A stretch of DNA of 62,214 bases, from assembly GCF_004138295.1 (NCBI RefSeq), contig NZ_SCFM01000040.1:1-62214 (forward strand), written 5' to 3'. The notes below the pieces were generated by a model that did not search any database, was not told where the DNA came from, and was given only the letters and a program-made list of their open reading frames with translations. The translations under genes and the position numbers were made by a program. Shown here one piece after another: positions 9,939-20,800 of the stretch (position 1 is its first letter; each line of letters begins with the position of its first letter). This DNA comes from Ectobacillus funiculus. Its GTDB lineage: Bacteria > Bacillota > Bacilli > Bacillales > Bacillaceae_G.

Positions 9939-12281
9939 ATGAACAAAGAACTGCGGCAGGAGCAAGAACGAGTGGACAGTGTCATGGAGACAATTACGGA
10001 GCTAATCGGCAAGTTGGAAGACGAAACCGTCCGGCGTCGGCAAGAAGTGGTTGATATCCGGAAATACTTTTGGGATGAGGTTAAGGTGAATACAGATACT
10101 TTCGACGATTATCTGGAGACAATCATCAGCTTGAGACAACAGGCTCAAGTCCTGTCCGTAAGCCAAAGCACCCACAAGCAAGCCTTCAAGCGGTTGTCCG
10201 CACTGCGCCGTATGCAGGAGGTGCCTTATTTCGGCCGAATCGATTTCATTGAAGAAGGAACTTCCGCAGCGGAACGAGTCTATATCGGAATCTCCACCCT
10301 CACGGATACAAGCGGAGAGAACTTCCTTATCTACGACTGGCGAGCGCCGGTCTCGAGTATCTACTACGATTACCCACCCGGTCCGGCCGAATATGCTACA
10401 CCCGGAGGCGTAATCCATGGCAAGCTGGAGAAAAAGTGGCAATATATCATTCGCGGCGGCATTATCGAATCGATGTTCGATACCAGTCTCACTATTGGAG
10501 ACGAGATTTTACAGCAGGTACTTGGCAAAGGCACCGACACACATATGCGCAGCATAGTGGCTACCATTCAACAGGAGCAAAACCGGATCATTCGGCACGA
10601 TCGCGGACGACTGCTCATTGTGCAAGGTGCGGCTGGCAGCGGCAAGACATCGGCCGCCCTGCAACGGATCGCTTACTTGCTCTACAAGTACCGAGACAGA
10701 TTGAAAGCCGATCAAATCATACTATTTTCGCCTAACTCGATGTTTAACAGCTATGTATCCAATGTATTGCCCGAACTCGGCGAAGAGAATATGCAGCAGG
10801 TCACATTCCAGGAGTACTTGTACCATCGGCTCAGCAACACATTTCAAGTCGAGGATCCTTACGAGCAATTGGAATATGTGCTGACTGCATCGGATACCCC
10901 TTCCTACCAGACTAGGGCTGCGAGCATCCGCTTCAAAGCATCAACCCGTTTTTTCGAGACGCTCAAAACATACAGACAGTCTCTGGAATTATCCGGCATG
11001 TTATTCAAAGGAATTAAGTTTAGAGGAAAAACGATTGTCCCCGCCAAGCAAATCGTGGAAAGGTTTTATAGCAGCGATACTTCGCTCCGCTTTCACAACA
11101 GGATTGAGAAATTGACGGATTGGCTCAATGAACGAATGAATGAAGTGGAGAAACATGAACTGGCTAAGCCGTGGGTACAGGAAGAAATCGAGCTGCTTAG
11201 CAACGCGGATTATCAAAAGGCTTATACCTACTTACTGAAAAAACGCGGCTTGACGGAAGAATCGCTTAACAATTATGAGAGCGAGATCGAAGCGCTCGGT
11301 CGAATGATCGTCCGTAAGAAGCTGAAACCGCTGCGCGAACGGATCCGCACACTTCGTTTCGTCGACATTAAAGGAATATACAAGCAGCTTTTCACCGATC
11401 CAACGCGGATCAAACCATGGATAGAGGGCAACACACCCGAGGAGTGGACGGATATTTGCCTATCGACAGTGAAAACGCTGGACGAAGACAAGCTCTTTTA
11501 CGAAGATGCTACCCCATTTTTACTGTTGAAAGAGCTGATTCAAGGCTTTCAGACGAATACCTCGATTAAACACGTGCTTGTAGACGAAGCGCAAGATTAT
11601 TCTCCGTTTCAATTTGAGTTTTTGAAACGGTTGTTTCCTTCGGCAAAGATGACTGTACTCGGCGACTTTAACCAGGCAATATTCGCCCATGCCAGCGAAA
11701 TGGTCGATTTCCACATGCTTACCGGATTGTACGGACCGGATGAAACGGATGCAATCAACTTGACCCGAAGCTACAGATCCACAAGGCCGATTGTCGAATT
11801 TACACGCGGACTCGTGCCCGGTGGCGAACAGATTACCCCCTTTGAACGTGATGGCGAGAAGCCTGTGCTGACGCAATTATCCGATCACGCCGAACTGCAC
11901 CGCTGCATCGCTTCCAAAGTCACAGACTTGCAAAATCAGCAGTATAATACGATCGCGATTATATGCAAATCCGCTGCGGAAAGCACCGCCGCATACGAGG
12001 CACTAAGCAACGTCAAAGACATTAAGCTTGTAAAGAGCAGCTCGCTTGAATACGAGCAGGGCGTTGTCGTCATACCAGCATATTTGGCTAAAGGCATCGA
12101 ATTCGACGCCGTCATCATTTATGACGCATCTGTGCAAGTATATGGTGATGAGAGCCTGCGCAGATTGTTCTATACTGCCTGTACCCGGGCTATGCATCAC
12201 TTGCAGCTTTACAGTGTTGGCGAACCGAGCCCCTTTTTGCTTAGCGTTGCACCAGAGAGCTTACTTCTGAATTTGACTTAA
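9939..12281 (+). CDS. helD: HelD-family RNA polymerase recycling ATPase (UvrD-like)
   Basis: About 780 aa, the usual length of HelD, which binds RNA polymerase through an N-terminal coiled coil and frees it from DNA using an SF1-helicase-like ATPase. The N-terminal coiled coil spans roughly residues 1-75. Walker A is GAAGSGKTSAALQR (near 230), Walker B is VDEAQDYSPFQ (near 550), motif IV-like is LTRSYRSTRPIVEF (near 610), and motifs V-VI are AKGIEFDAVIIYD and FYTACTRAMHHLQLY near 710-760. I use the ATG at 9939 because AAAGGAG lies 8 nt before it; the upstream GTG at 9930 lies inside that site. Codon use is clearly GC-richer than the neighbours, which suggests transfer from a Paenibacillus-like source. 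Confidence 0.9.
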   Translation: MNKELRQEQERVDSVMETITELIGKLEDETVRRRQEVVDIRKYFWDEVKVNTDTFDDYLETIISLRQQAQVLSVSQSTHKQAFKRLSALRRMQEVPYFGRIDFIEEGTSAAERVYIGISTLTDTSGENFLIYDWRAPVSSIYYDYPPGPAEYATPGGVIHGKLEKKWQYIIRGGIIESMFDTSLTIGDEILQQVLGKGTDTHMRSIVATIQQEQNRIIRHDRGRLLIVQGAAGSGKTSAALQRIAYLLYKYRDRLKADQIILFSPNSMFNSYVSNVLPELGEENMQQVTFQEYLYHRLSNTFQVEDPYEQLEYVLTASDTPSYQTRAASIRFKASTRFFETLKTYRQSLELSGMLFKGIKFRGKTIVPAKQIVERFYSSDTSLRFHNRIEKLTDWLNERMNEVEKHELAKPWVQEEIELLSNADYQKAYTYLLKKRGLTEESLNNYESEIEALGRMIVRKKLKPLRERIRTLRFVDIKGIYKQLFTDPTRIKPWIEGNTPEEWTDICLSTVKTLDEDKLFYEDATPFLLLKELIQGFQTNTSIKHVLVDEAQDYSPFQFEFLKRLFPSAKMTVLGDFNQAIFAHASEMVDFHMLTGLYGPDETDAINLTRSYRSTRPIVEFTRGLVPGGEQITPFERDGEKPVLTQLSDHAELHRCIASKVTDLQNQQYNTIAIICKSAAESTAAYEALSNVKDIKLVKSSSLEYEQGVVVIPAYLAKGIEFDAVIIYDASVQVYGDESLRRLFYTACTRAMHHLQLYSVGEPSPFLLSVAPESLLLNLT

Positions 12282-12417
12282 CAAGGAACTGGTCAGGGAT
12301 TCTTACTGGAATCAAATGCTATTTAACATGATAAGAGCCAAAGAAGCACCTGCTTTGATTAACAGACAAAACAAAAGGTGATAATAGGTATAAATAAATA
12401 CCACAAAGGATGATACG

Positions 12418-12924
12418 GTGATTTATATATATAATGATTTTGGTGGAACACATACCACTTCTTTGGCAGCAGCTTATCATTTGAAAAAATTGCCTACGGA
12501 CCGAAAATTGACTAAAGAAGAAATATTATCTGTTGACTATTTCAATAAGCTGACCACTTCTGATATGGGAAAGATTATTTTTCATGGAGTAGATGAGGAT
12601 GGAAACTCTGTTTATACAATCGGTCGAGGGGCCTCCAAACATGTTGTTTCAGCCTTAAAAAACCTAAGTCTATTATTGCAGGTTAAGTATCAATGTCATG
12701 AAAATATCGTTTTTTCCAACACATCACCAACTGTTCCATTTGCTATGACAATTGGAGGATTATTTTCCAGAAGGTTAAAAATCGATTTCATTGGTGTACC
12801 ATTATTAATTTTAGGCGCCAAACAATGTTGTAATAATATCCTTCGGCTGGTTGAGCACACAAAACAAATAGGAAAGTCGACGACTGAAAAAGTAACTGTA
12901 TTAGAGAATACAACCTTTAAGTAA
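12418..12924 (+). CDS. DUF3189 family protein
   Basis: A 168-aa protein starting at GTG 12418 with an AAAGGATG site upstream. The N-terminus MIYIYNDFGGTHTTSLAAAYHL is typical of the DUF3189 family, found in spore-forming Firmicutes, whose function is not known. No signal peptide or membrane segment. A hairpin (AATACAACCT with AGGTTGTATT, 12908-12937) overlaps the stop codon and could act as a weak terminator. Stand-alone gene. Confidence 0.75.
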   Translation: MIYIYNDFGGTHTTSLAAAYHLKKLPTDRKLTKEEILSVDYFNKLTTSDMGKIIFHGVDEDGNSVYTIGRGASKHVVSALKNLSLLLQVKYQCHENIVFSNTSPTVPFAMTIGGLFSRRLKIDFIGVPLLILGAKQCCNNILRLVEHTKQIGKSTTEKVTVLENTTFK

Positions 12925-13348
12925 CAGGTTGTATTGTACAGTAATGTTGTAACAATAGATAACTCTTAGTTTTCCTGTATTTTATTTACATTTTATGCTA
13001 TTTTTTTCCGGTAACAAATTGGCTGAGTGTAACTATTATGTACAAAGTAATAAGTGTGACCGTCCGAAAAACAGAGTCTATCGTATTTCTCATATTTTAA
13101 ATTCCTTTTTTAGTTTTTTTATCACCATGGCTATAAGTTAGTTAGCGATTTATATAAACAACCATAGAATGCCTTAAAATATGAAATATATGTATGAGAA
13201 TTAACGTTCAATAACATTGGTTATGTGAACACGAAAGCCTCCAGTTCGCTTAATTAGAGAGCTTTTGGCAGGCTCTTATGTATATTGAATCCCGATAATT
13301 CCATGTTACGTAAACTAATATGTATAAGACACATTGTTCGAATACAAA

Positions 13349-13397
13349 GAAAAAAAAGCTATACTTCTACGTAATGTAGCAATATAGCTTTTTTCTT
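13349..13397. terminator. Bidirectional terminator
   Basis: AAAAAAGCTATA and TATAGCTTTTTT form a stem around a loop that itself folds (CTACGTAATGTAG). It has A-runs and T-runs on both sides, so it can stop transcription from either strand. Confidence 0.75.
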
Positions 13398-13411
13398 TTA
13401 GAAACAACAAA

Positions 13412-13534
13412 TCAAATGTGCGACATAGCCTTCCAAATAGATCCAGAGGGCTGTTCATCTATTCCAAACCTCACTGCCATTTCTGGGTTGGTCCTTATAT
13501 CAGATGTAGTGAGTAAGAAACCCACATTAGTGCA
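13412..13534 (-). pseudogene. Unrecognised C-terminal gene fragment
   Basis: About 40 codons read VGFLLTTSDIRTNPEMAVRF, then GIDEQPSGSIWKAM and a stop. It looks protein-like, but there is no start codon or ribosome site. It ends right at the terminator at 13349-13397, which would suit it as the original gene's 3' end. Family not recognised. Confidence 0.35.
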
Positions 13535-13671
13535 TAAAAAAGGGAAATTAATGAAATTTTTACATAAAAATACTTAAATATCTATTTAATTGAGGTAATA
13601 TAGAATCGGTAGCTATTAACTTAGTAATCAATAATGACTAAGTACATGACTGAACCAAGGAGATGAAGCTT

Positions 13672-14364
13672 ATGTCAGGATCGACACAGGTGGCTCGTTC
13701 CCACCTTAGTGCTGCAGCCCTCGTGATTTCAGGAATATTATTTGTACTTTACCCAGCGATCCGTCCCTTTTCCGATGAAACATCCTTACAAGGCGCCGCA
13801 GCTTTCGCCTCTGCCGAATGGCTGGTGGCGCATATTCTAGCCATGATCGCTTTCACACTACTACCGCTTGGTTTACTTGGGTTTTATAACTCCTTACAAG
13901 AGGGAGCCGTGAAGTCGCTAGCGTATTGGTCTGTCATCATATGTTGGATAGGGATAGGTCTAACTTTGCCTTTTTATGGAGGAGAAGCGTACGGTCTACA
14001 CGCTTTAGGGCAAGAGGCAATAAAGCAACAGAACCCCGCTTTGATTAGCCTAGCAGCTGACGTTCGTTCTGGTGCAGGTCTTGTTATGTTCCTGATAGGA
14101 CTCCTCCTACTCGCCATTGCTGCGGTTATACTTGCTATCGCGATTTGGAAGTCCGGCAGGTACCAGAAATGGAGCGGCATCCCCTTCACTTTTGGAATGT
14201 GGCTGTATATTCCGCAATTCTTCGGTGGGCAACCGCTCCGAGTTGCACATGGACTGCTTGTCGCCCTTGGTTGTCTATGGATAGCGGTAGGCTTATGGAA
14301 GCAAAGCAACCAAAATAACAACCAGAAGACAAAGTCAAGCACTTACATCACTGGAAAATCCTGA
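13672..14364 (+). CDS. Integral membrane protein, function unknown
   Basis: About 230 aa with some six hydrophobic segments, including AAALVISGILFVLYPAI, WLVAHILAMIAFTLLPLGLLG, SVIICWIGIGLTLPFYGGEA, GLVMFLIGLLLLAIAAVILAIAI and VAHGLLVALGCLWIAVGLW. It ends in a polar tail rich in Asn, Gln and Lys. I take the ATG at 13672 because the AAGGAG site at 13657-13662 is 9 nt before it; the ATG at 13663 directly touches that site. No family I can name with confidence, and no operon partner. Confidence 0.75.
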   Translation: MSGSTQVARSHLSAAALVISGILFVLYPAIRPFSDETSLQGAAAFASAEWLVAHILAMIAFTLLPLGLLGFYNSLQEGAVKSLAYWSVIICWIGIGLTLPFYGGEAYGLHALGQEAIKQQNPALISLAADVRSGAGLVMFLIGLLLLAIAAVILAIAIWKSGRYQKWSGIPFTFGMWLYIPQFFGGQPLRVAHGLLVALGCLWIAVGLWKQSNQNNNQKTKSSTYITGKS

Positions 14365-14718
14365 ATGTAGCTCTATTATCAGTCGGCTATTCAACTAGGT
14401 AGCTGGCAAAGATTTTCATAGTCTGAACCTGAAGATACAGATTGAAAAGCAAACAGATTCATCCTTTTTATGATAAACATCCTCCAATCAAACACAGGGG
14501 ATTCTGGTGCAAAAAGCTCAACACAATTGCAAGCAATCTACTGATACTAGTTCATATCCTACGTTTTTGATAAATTACCTTTGCACCAGAAGCATTTTTG
14601 TTACTGAACTTACATTTCCTGCTCCATCTTTCGCTGCTACCTTCAACACCGCTCTCTTCTAAATTTGGACAAAAAACAAAATAGCATGGTACTTCCTGTT
14701 TCCTAAGCAGCAGGATTA
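14365..14718. other. Spacer downstream of the lanthipeptide operon
   Basis: No complete gene. It holds the convergent 3' ends of the membrane-protein gene and the VKOR gene, plus a short minus-strand remnant near 14574-14655. I see no strong terminator. Confidence 0.5.
14574..14655 (-). pseudogene. Short remnant of an Ig-like-domain protein C-terminus
   Basis: In one minus-strand frame the sequence reads AVLKVAAKDGAGNVSSVTKM then LLVQR and a stop. This resembles the last strand pair of bacterial Ig-like surface-protein repeats. It is too short to be sure and is cut off upstream. Confidence 0.3.
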
Positions 14719-15141
14719 TTAATAACCCGAAGACATGCTTCTTCGGCAGTCCAACCAGTATAAAATATTTAATACAACTACGCAGCCTAGAGACACTATA
14801 CACCAAAAGCAAATTGCATGTATCCAAAAGAGTTCTGCATAAGTTAAATAAATAGAAAAAATGAGTCCAATACTCAGAAGAATGCCGAGCAATAACCGGT
14901 TGATTTTATCAGAGAGAATCGGAATTTTGCATAATAAACTAAATACTGACAAATAAAACAAGATTCCCAGAAAGGAAACCGGCATCGAACCGATTTCCGC
15001 ATACTGGCTGCTATTCACTGTTTGGCAGTCCCCAACCGGACAGACAAATCCCCCCAACTGTTTGGCAAAGTAAAGATAAACTGAAATCGCCCATCCAATG
15101 CCGGCAACCACTTGACCAAACAACCTTGTCATCCCGATCAT
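14719..15141 (-). CDS. Vitamin K epoxide reductase (VKOR) family protein
   Basis: A 140-aa membrane protein with about four helices. It has both cysteine pairs of the VKOR family: a loop pair in CPVGDC (about residues 34-39), next to the conserved Ser of VNSSQYAEIGSMPVSFLG, and a membrane-edge CxxC in HAICFWCIVS (about residues 110-113). Bacterial VKOR proteins reoxidise a thioredoxin-like partner with quinone and so drive disulfide formation outside the cell. The start overlaps the stop of the thioredoxin-like gene by 4 nt, so the two are made together. As the last gene of the lanthipeptide operon, its likely target is a disulfide in the lantibiotic. Confidence 0.88.
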   Translation of the reverse strand: MIGMTRLFGQVVAGIGWAISVYLYFAKQLGGFVCPVGDCQTVNSSQYAEIGSMPVSFLGILFYLSVFSLLCKIPILSDKINRLLLGILLSIGLIFSIYLTYAELFWIHAICFWCIVSLGCVVVLNILYWLDCRRSMSSGY

Positions 15142-15662
15142 CCCTTCTTCAGCTCATCCAGCATTTTTAAAAATTTCCCTTCATCGAAGCCATCCAGCCG
15201 CTGGATGACCTTTCCCTCTTCATCAATCAGATAAAAGGTTGGAAAGACTTTGATCTTTAAATCCTTCTGTATTTGTTCATCAGCGTAAACGATTGGAAAC
15301 GGAAAAGCATGCTCTGCTTTCACCTGCCTATACGCTTCCTTCTCCCCTTTTCCAACCATCACAAAGTGATATTTTTGCAGAATGTCTCTGTTTTTCTCTA
15401 AGGTAGGATAGGTACTTTGGCAAACCTCGCAATCAATTCGGGCAACCATGACCACATAACGCTTTCCCTTCCATGATTCTAAACGAAATGAATCTCCTTC
15501 TACCTCTTCGCCGCTTATTTGCGGAAATGCCTCTCCTTGCTTAATTCCCCCCAAATTTAAAAAGACTTGCGCCACTACTCCCGGGTTATTCATAGCCCAA
15601 ATTCCTACAAGGGGAACAATCGCCATCATAAAAAGTAGAATCCATCTTTTATTGCTCTTCAT
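15138..15662 (-). CDS. Membrane-anchored thioredoxin-like (TlpA/redoxin) protein
   Basis: A 174-aa protein with an N-terminal signal anchor (WILLFMMAIVPLVGIWAM, residues 7-24) and an extracytoplasmic thioredoxin fold. The active-site CxxC is in ARIDCEVCQSTYPTL (about residues 78-81) and the cis-Pro in KVFPTFYLID. It overlaps lanT by 4 nt and VKOR by 4 nt. With VKOR as reoxidation partner, an oxidase role is more likely than a reductase role. In bovicin HJ50-type lantibiotic loci a thiol-disulfide oxidoreductase likewise makes the peptide's disulfide; that parallel is from known biology, the role here is inferred. Confidence 0.85.
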   Translation of the reverse strand: MKSNKRWILLFMMAIVPLVGIWAMNNPGVVAQVFLNLGGIKQGEAFPQISGEEVEGDSFRLESWKGKRYVVMVARIDCEVCQSTYPTLEKNRDILQKYHFVMVGKGEKEAYRQVKAEHAFPFPIVYADEQIQKDLKIKVFPTFYLIDEEGKVIQRLDGFDEGKFLKMLDELKKG

Positions 15663-17860
15663 AAAGATACCCCCTCATTCTGTTGCTCGCTTATCCGGTT
15701 TCGGTAAAACTGCGCATAGTGCCCGTTGTTTTGAAGTAGTTCATGATGAGATCCCATCTCTACAATTTCCCCCTTATCCAGCACAATAATTGTATCCGCA
15801 TCAAAAATGGTGCTTAAACGATGCGCAATCACGATACGGGTGCAGCACAGCCGGGCCAAATTCTCCTGAATACGTTGCTCTGTTGTAACATCTAGTGCAC
15901 TTGTCGCTTCATCCAACAACAAAATGGCAGGCTGGTGTGTTAAGGCTCGAGCTAAGGCAATCCGTTGCTTTTGGCCGCCGGAAATATTACTTCCTGTTTC
16001 TGACAGCAATGTTCCATACTGCATTGGCATTCGCATAATATCCTCATGTATTTCTGCCAATTCAGCCGCCTTCCGGACCTGTTCGGGTTTCAATTCAGGA
16101 TTATGAAAGGAAATATTTTCATAAATGGACCGATTGAAAACTGTCGTATGCTGCATTACTACCCCCATTTGTTTTCTTAACATTGTTTTGTCCAAGTTAT
16201 TTACATTTTCGTGATCGAACCAAATAGAGCCTTCAGTCGGGGGATATAGCCCCAATAACAAGCAGGCCAACGTACTTTTTCCAGAACCGGATGACCCGAC
16301 AATGGCCACCTTCTGACCGGCCCCGATATGAAGCGATACATTGCGAATGACCTTTGGACTAAATGGACTGTATTGAAAGCTCACATTCTCTAGTCGGATT
16401 TCCCCGTTGAGTCGATACACATCGCCTTCGCTTTCCTTACTCTGTTCAACAGGAGCGCCGACAATATCCATGATTCGATTAAAGTACGTTCCCATAACAG
16501 CCATTTGTGTTCCTGTCGTTACTAACGAATACAAGGGAACTAAAAATCCGATAGCAAGTGAATAAAACCCGAACATGGTTCCGACTGTCATGTTTTGTTC
16601 AAGCACCTGCCAACTTCCCATCCACAATAGAAGCAGCGGGGCAGCATATTTAAGTACAGAGTTGATTGTTTCCATATAAGCCGTTGTGAATCCACGCTTC
16701 TCGGCCGCTTTGAGCTGCTCCTGAAACAGTTTCGACCATTGCTCATAAGCAAGCCTTTCCGCCCCCTCCGATTTCACGGCCAAAATGCCATGTATCGCTT
16801 CCGTCAAATAACTGGCCGCCGCCGTTTGGCGGAGAATCTCTTCTTGGGTCAGACGCTTGATCTGTGGATTTCCGATAAGGAGCACCGCGACCTGCAGAGC
16901 TCCCACCAACAGAATATAGCCTGTCAGTATAGGGGAATATCTCAGCATATATAGCAAAAACATAATGACCAATCCACCGTCTAACACGATGTTGACAGTT
17001 CGGGAGGAAAGAATCTCGCGAATCATCATATTGCTGTTTGCCCGTAAAATCAGGTCACCGCTCGTTCTCAGTTGAAAAAACTGGTAAGGCAATCGAAGCA
17101 GCCGATCAAAAAATCGGCTCATCAAACGCAAGTCTAATCGGTTCTGTAATTGAACAAGAATCCTTCCTCGAAGCAAGGAAATAATGGTATACACTATCAT
17201 TAAAGAAATCATGCCGATCAGCACTTGCCCCATATAAGTCGCATCCTCCGGGAGAATGACATAATCCAGCAAATACCTTGTAGCCATTGGTGTAATCAAT
17301 GCCAGCAATTGAATCCATAGGGTCCAGACTAGTACGAAGGAAACCAACCAGGACTCGTTTTTGAGAAACTGAAGGTATTGACGCCAGACTGATTCTTTTT
17401 TCCATCTTGTAAAGGAAGGTCCTGGCTGCAAGAGGAGAACCGTTCCCGAGAATTCCTGTTCGAGTTCCTTCAAGGAGAGAATGCGCCGGCCGATTGCCGG
17501 GTCGATAATAAACACCCGATCCCCCTTGATTTTCTGCAACACGACAAAATGATCACCTCGCCAATGCAAAATAGCAGGTAAAGGCAAGTGTTGCAATTGT
17601 CCGGCTGCTGCCCTATGGCCGCTGCCCGTCATACCTAGGGATTGTGCAATATCCCGGAGAGTGCGCAGGTTCGTTCCATCCCTGCCCCCGCCGCCCCGGT
17701 CTCGAAGCTCCGATAGAGGGACTTCGCTTTTATAGTAAGAAAAAATCATTGCTAAACAGCATAAGCCGCACTCTGATTGCTCCATCTGTTCAATAAACGG
17801 AACCTTGGAGCGTCTGGTGATACGAACAGGATTTCTAGAAGCGGATTTCGTATCTTCCAT
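15659..17860 (-). CDS. lanT: LanT: bifunctional C39 peptidase / ABC exporter for the lanthipeptide
   Basis: A 733-aa protein of three domains. The C39 peptidase (about residues 20-150) has the catalytic Cys in MEQSECGLCCLAMI, His in WRGDHFVVLQ and Asp in FIIDPAIG. About six helices follow (170-450). The nucleotide-binding domain has Walker A GSSGSGKST, signature SGGQKQR, Walker B ILLLDEATSALD and H-loop IAHRLST (about 490-720). It would cut the leader after the Gly-Gly site of the precursors (VAGG) and export the core peptide. Its start lies inside the 3' end of lanM (26-nt overlap), so the two are co-translated. Confidence 0.94.
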   Translation of the reverse strand: MEDTKSASRNPVRITRRSKVPFIEQMEQSECGLCCLAMIFSYYKSEVPLSELRDRGGGGRDGTNLRTLRDIAQSLGMTGSGHRAAAGQLQHLPLPAILHWRGDHFVVLQKIKGDRVFIIDPAIGRRILSLKELEQEFSGTVLLLQPGPSFTRWKKESVWRQYLQFLKNESWLVSFVLVWTLWIQLLALITPMATRYLLDYVILPEDATYMGQVLIGMISLMIVYTIISLLRGRILVQLQNRLDLRLMSRFFDRLLRLPYQFFQLRTSGDLILRANSNMMIREILSSRTVNIVLDGGLVIMFLLYMLRYSPILTGYILLVGALQVAVLLIGNPQIKRLTQEEILRQTAAASYLTEAIHGILAVKSEGAERLAYEQWSKLFQEQLKAAEKRGFTTAYMETINSVLKYAAPLLLLWMGSWQVLEQNMTVGTMFGFYSLAIGFLVPLYSLVTTGTQMAVMGTYFNRIMDIVGAPVEQSKESEGDVYRLNGEIRLENVSFQYSPFSPKVIRNVSLHIGAGQKVAIVGSSGSGKSTLACLLLGLYPPTEGSIWFDHENVNNLDKTMLRKQMGVVMQHTTVFNRSIYENISFHNPELKPEQVRKAAELAEIHEDIMRMPMQYGTLLSETGSNISGGQKQRIALARALTHQPAILLLDEATSALDVTTEQRIQENLARLCCTRIVIAHRLSTIFDADTIIVLDKGEIVEMGSHHELLQNNGHYAQFYRNRISEQQNEGVSL

Positions 17861-20800
17861 TGTTATGCTCTCCTTTTTCTTTTCGTGTAGGGCCGGCCAA
17901 CGTTAAAATAGAAGGAACAGCATCCGGGTCAGCAAGTCTTAACAGGCCGTAGCCAATTCCAGCCAATCCTGTCATCAATCCAGGTGTTTCTAATCCATGC
18001 GGAATACCGCAAATCCACCCGTTCATTTCAGCTTCCTGCAAAACGCGAGTTCCACAGGCTAAAGCTGTTCTTTTCCAGGACTCCTGTCCGGGAAGCTCTC
18101 CAGCGAGAAGCATTGTATCTATATTTCCTAAATCCCCGTGGCACAGGCAATGACTTACCCCAAAACCATTGCGCAGCGTCGTATCCAAAGCAATCTCAAT
18201 CTCCTCCCGAATCGTGTCATCAGGATACAACTGGTAGGATTTGATCCTCCCCATCGCTATCCCAGCCGCCCCATGGCACCACTTAATCGCTGCCGTGCTG
18301 GCTGAGCGTTTCAATTCATCAGGACGAACATCAGCCCAGTTCCCGGTTTCATGCTCAAACAAAGTTCTTTCAAAGGCCAATGCCTGCCATGCAGCCTCTA
18401 GAAATCTTTCATCGCCGCTCACTTTAGACAATTCCATCAGGGCCCATGAAAAACCCGCTGCTCCATGCGCGAGCCCGCCTATCGGAACACACCCTTCCTT
18501 CTCAAATGCCCAGCCAATCCCTGTTTTTAGATTCCTAGCCTTATTGAGTAAATGATCTCCCGCTTTCCGGGCTATATCCAATGCTTCTTTGCTTTTGGTT
18601 AAATGATAGATTCTTAATGCTACTACGATTACTCCCGCAGAACCGGCCAGTAAATCGTACAGCGTATCCTGCTCAATCAGCGGTTCTATTTTTTGGAGCA
18701 AGCGCAAAGCCTGATCCATAAGCTCCGGTTCCTCCCACAACAAAGCTAAATGACTTAAGACATACGAACCGGCCGCCCAGCCGTTAAATGCGGAGATGGA
18801 TGGCAAGGTGAAATCCGCTTCCCAGAAGCGATAGGCTGCCCGGATCGCCGCACGCGCCGCTTCTTCAAATACCGGATCCTCGCTTTCTTGCGATAAATAA
18901 GCAAAAAACAATGCCATTCCAAGAACACCATCGTACAGACTCGCGTCCATCGGAGTAAACATTAATTGTTCCCACTCATCGGACCCTAGCCCGATCCAGC
19001 ATATATCACTTCCGTCTTCCCCCCAAATGGCCTGATCCAGCAAAGTCTTTCCGATTCCAACCGCAGCGTCCAGAAACTGCTTCCGGTCGGCCGGGTGCCT
19101 AGGCGTCTTCGATACAGCCCGTAAAGAAGTTGGGGAATTTGAAATATCTCTTCCGGCAATCGTTGTCATGGACATACGGATAAAGTGGCTTTGCTTCTTA
19201 CAATCTTCTAAACTAAATCCTTGCAGTCTTTCAAGTACCAGCTCCAGAGCAGTTTGCTGGTAAAAATCTTGGATTCTCTTCCCTCGTCCATCCCACAGAT
19301 CCCGTGAGTTTGCCCTGCTGTGAAACATAGGAATATCTCCCCGCAGCATATCCGCCGTTTCCGACGGAACAAGCCCAGCTATAGAAGGCTGATGCTCCAC
19401 CGCCCGCCACATGAAGTCAAATAGTTGGACACGGGAGAGCCCTTCCTTCAAGTAGTTTGGATGCAGACTAGCATTAAGCATTGTTGCATAATTATACGTA
19501 TGTCGAACAACCGAACGGACAGGATCATCAGCAAAGGACAGCAAAGGGCCTTCCTCTGTCATAAGCTCCTCTCGATAATCGATAAAGAGCTTGTAGGTTT
19601 GTTGAAATCCCTCAACAAGCTCTTCAATATACAACTCCGCCCTTACCTCTTCCCCATTCAACTTCGGACGATTGTGGCCGCCTTTTAAGAAGCCCTTCGC
19701 CTGCACTAATTTCATTTGATCTGTCCGGATATGCTCATAGCGGTAAACTGGCCGGGGCAGCTCTTGGCCTGCGCGTCCTCCGATTGCGCTTACCTCCATC
19801 CCGCGAAATGTCCCTGATTTAAACAGTGACACCGGCAGCATACCGGTCCTAAGGACAGATTGATTCAGGATTCGGGCCGCATTCTGCAATGCACTTGCTT
19901 CCGTCTCTTTCATCGGAGCTATATTTTGAAACAGCGCCTCGACATCAACCAGAAATGGATGTTCCCCGCAGGCCATCACATTTTCCAAATGAAAATCTGT
20001 TGCATATAGCAAATAAAGTACAGCTACATAGCCGCCCATCCGTTGGTAAAAGCGGCTGATTTGATCACGTGTTTCGCATCCTTGAGGCTCTATCCACTCT
20101 TCCCAGCCGTAGTCGGGACGAGACAGAATCTCTAAGGTACGAAATGCTGGATGGCTTCCCCGTTCATTCATCCAGCGGAGAAATTGTTGGAAGTGAATAT
20201 CCGCAGATAGAGATCGAGGCTTATAAACAAGCTGTTCTCCTGAAGAAAAACGGAAAATCATGACACTTCGGCCACGGTTATGCTGATCCCCTGCCTTAGT
20301 ATCAATGTCAACCAATTCACGAAAATCACCATTGAACATGTGTGTAATAGCTTCATGATCCTCTAAGAAGCGCTCAACCGCCTCCAGCAACGCAAAAACC
20401 AAATCATTTGTGCCCTCCGCTAGCAGACGGGCCAACGTCGGATACTCCTGCAGAAGCTGATATATCGCCTGTTTTTCCTGCAAATTCTCGCGTACAAATG
20501 ATTCAAACCGGGCTTCTGGTGTATCCCCCTTCAATTTCTTTTGAATACGGGCTACATTCAGTTCGTAAACCAACACCCGACCAGCCATTGCATGAATATG
20601 CTGATGAACAGCTCTTACAAGAACAGAAACAAGCTCTGATATTTTAAAAGGCAGTTCAAGCCGAGACTTACTCCATTCTTGGCATTGATCCAGCACTTTC
20701 CTCTTCCCCCAGGCCATAAATGGAACCATAAACGGATAGAACGGGGATTGGGAACGATCGATTCTCTTAATCTCCTCTTCTGTTAAAGAAAGATCCACAG

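Larger units (their letters stand above)
12925..13671. other. Gene-poor spacer
   Basis: 747 bp without a convincing complete gene. It contains a bidirectional terminator (13349-13397) and a minus-strand gene fragment (13412-13534), both listed separately. The rest is A+T-rich; I see nothing else in it. Confidence 0.6.
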
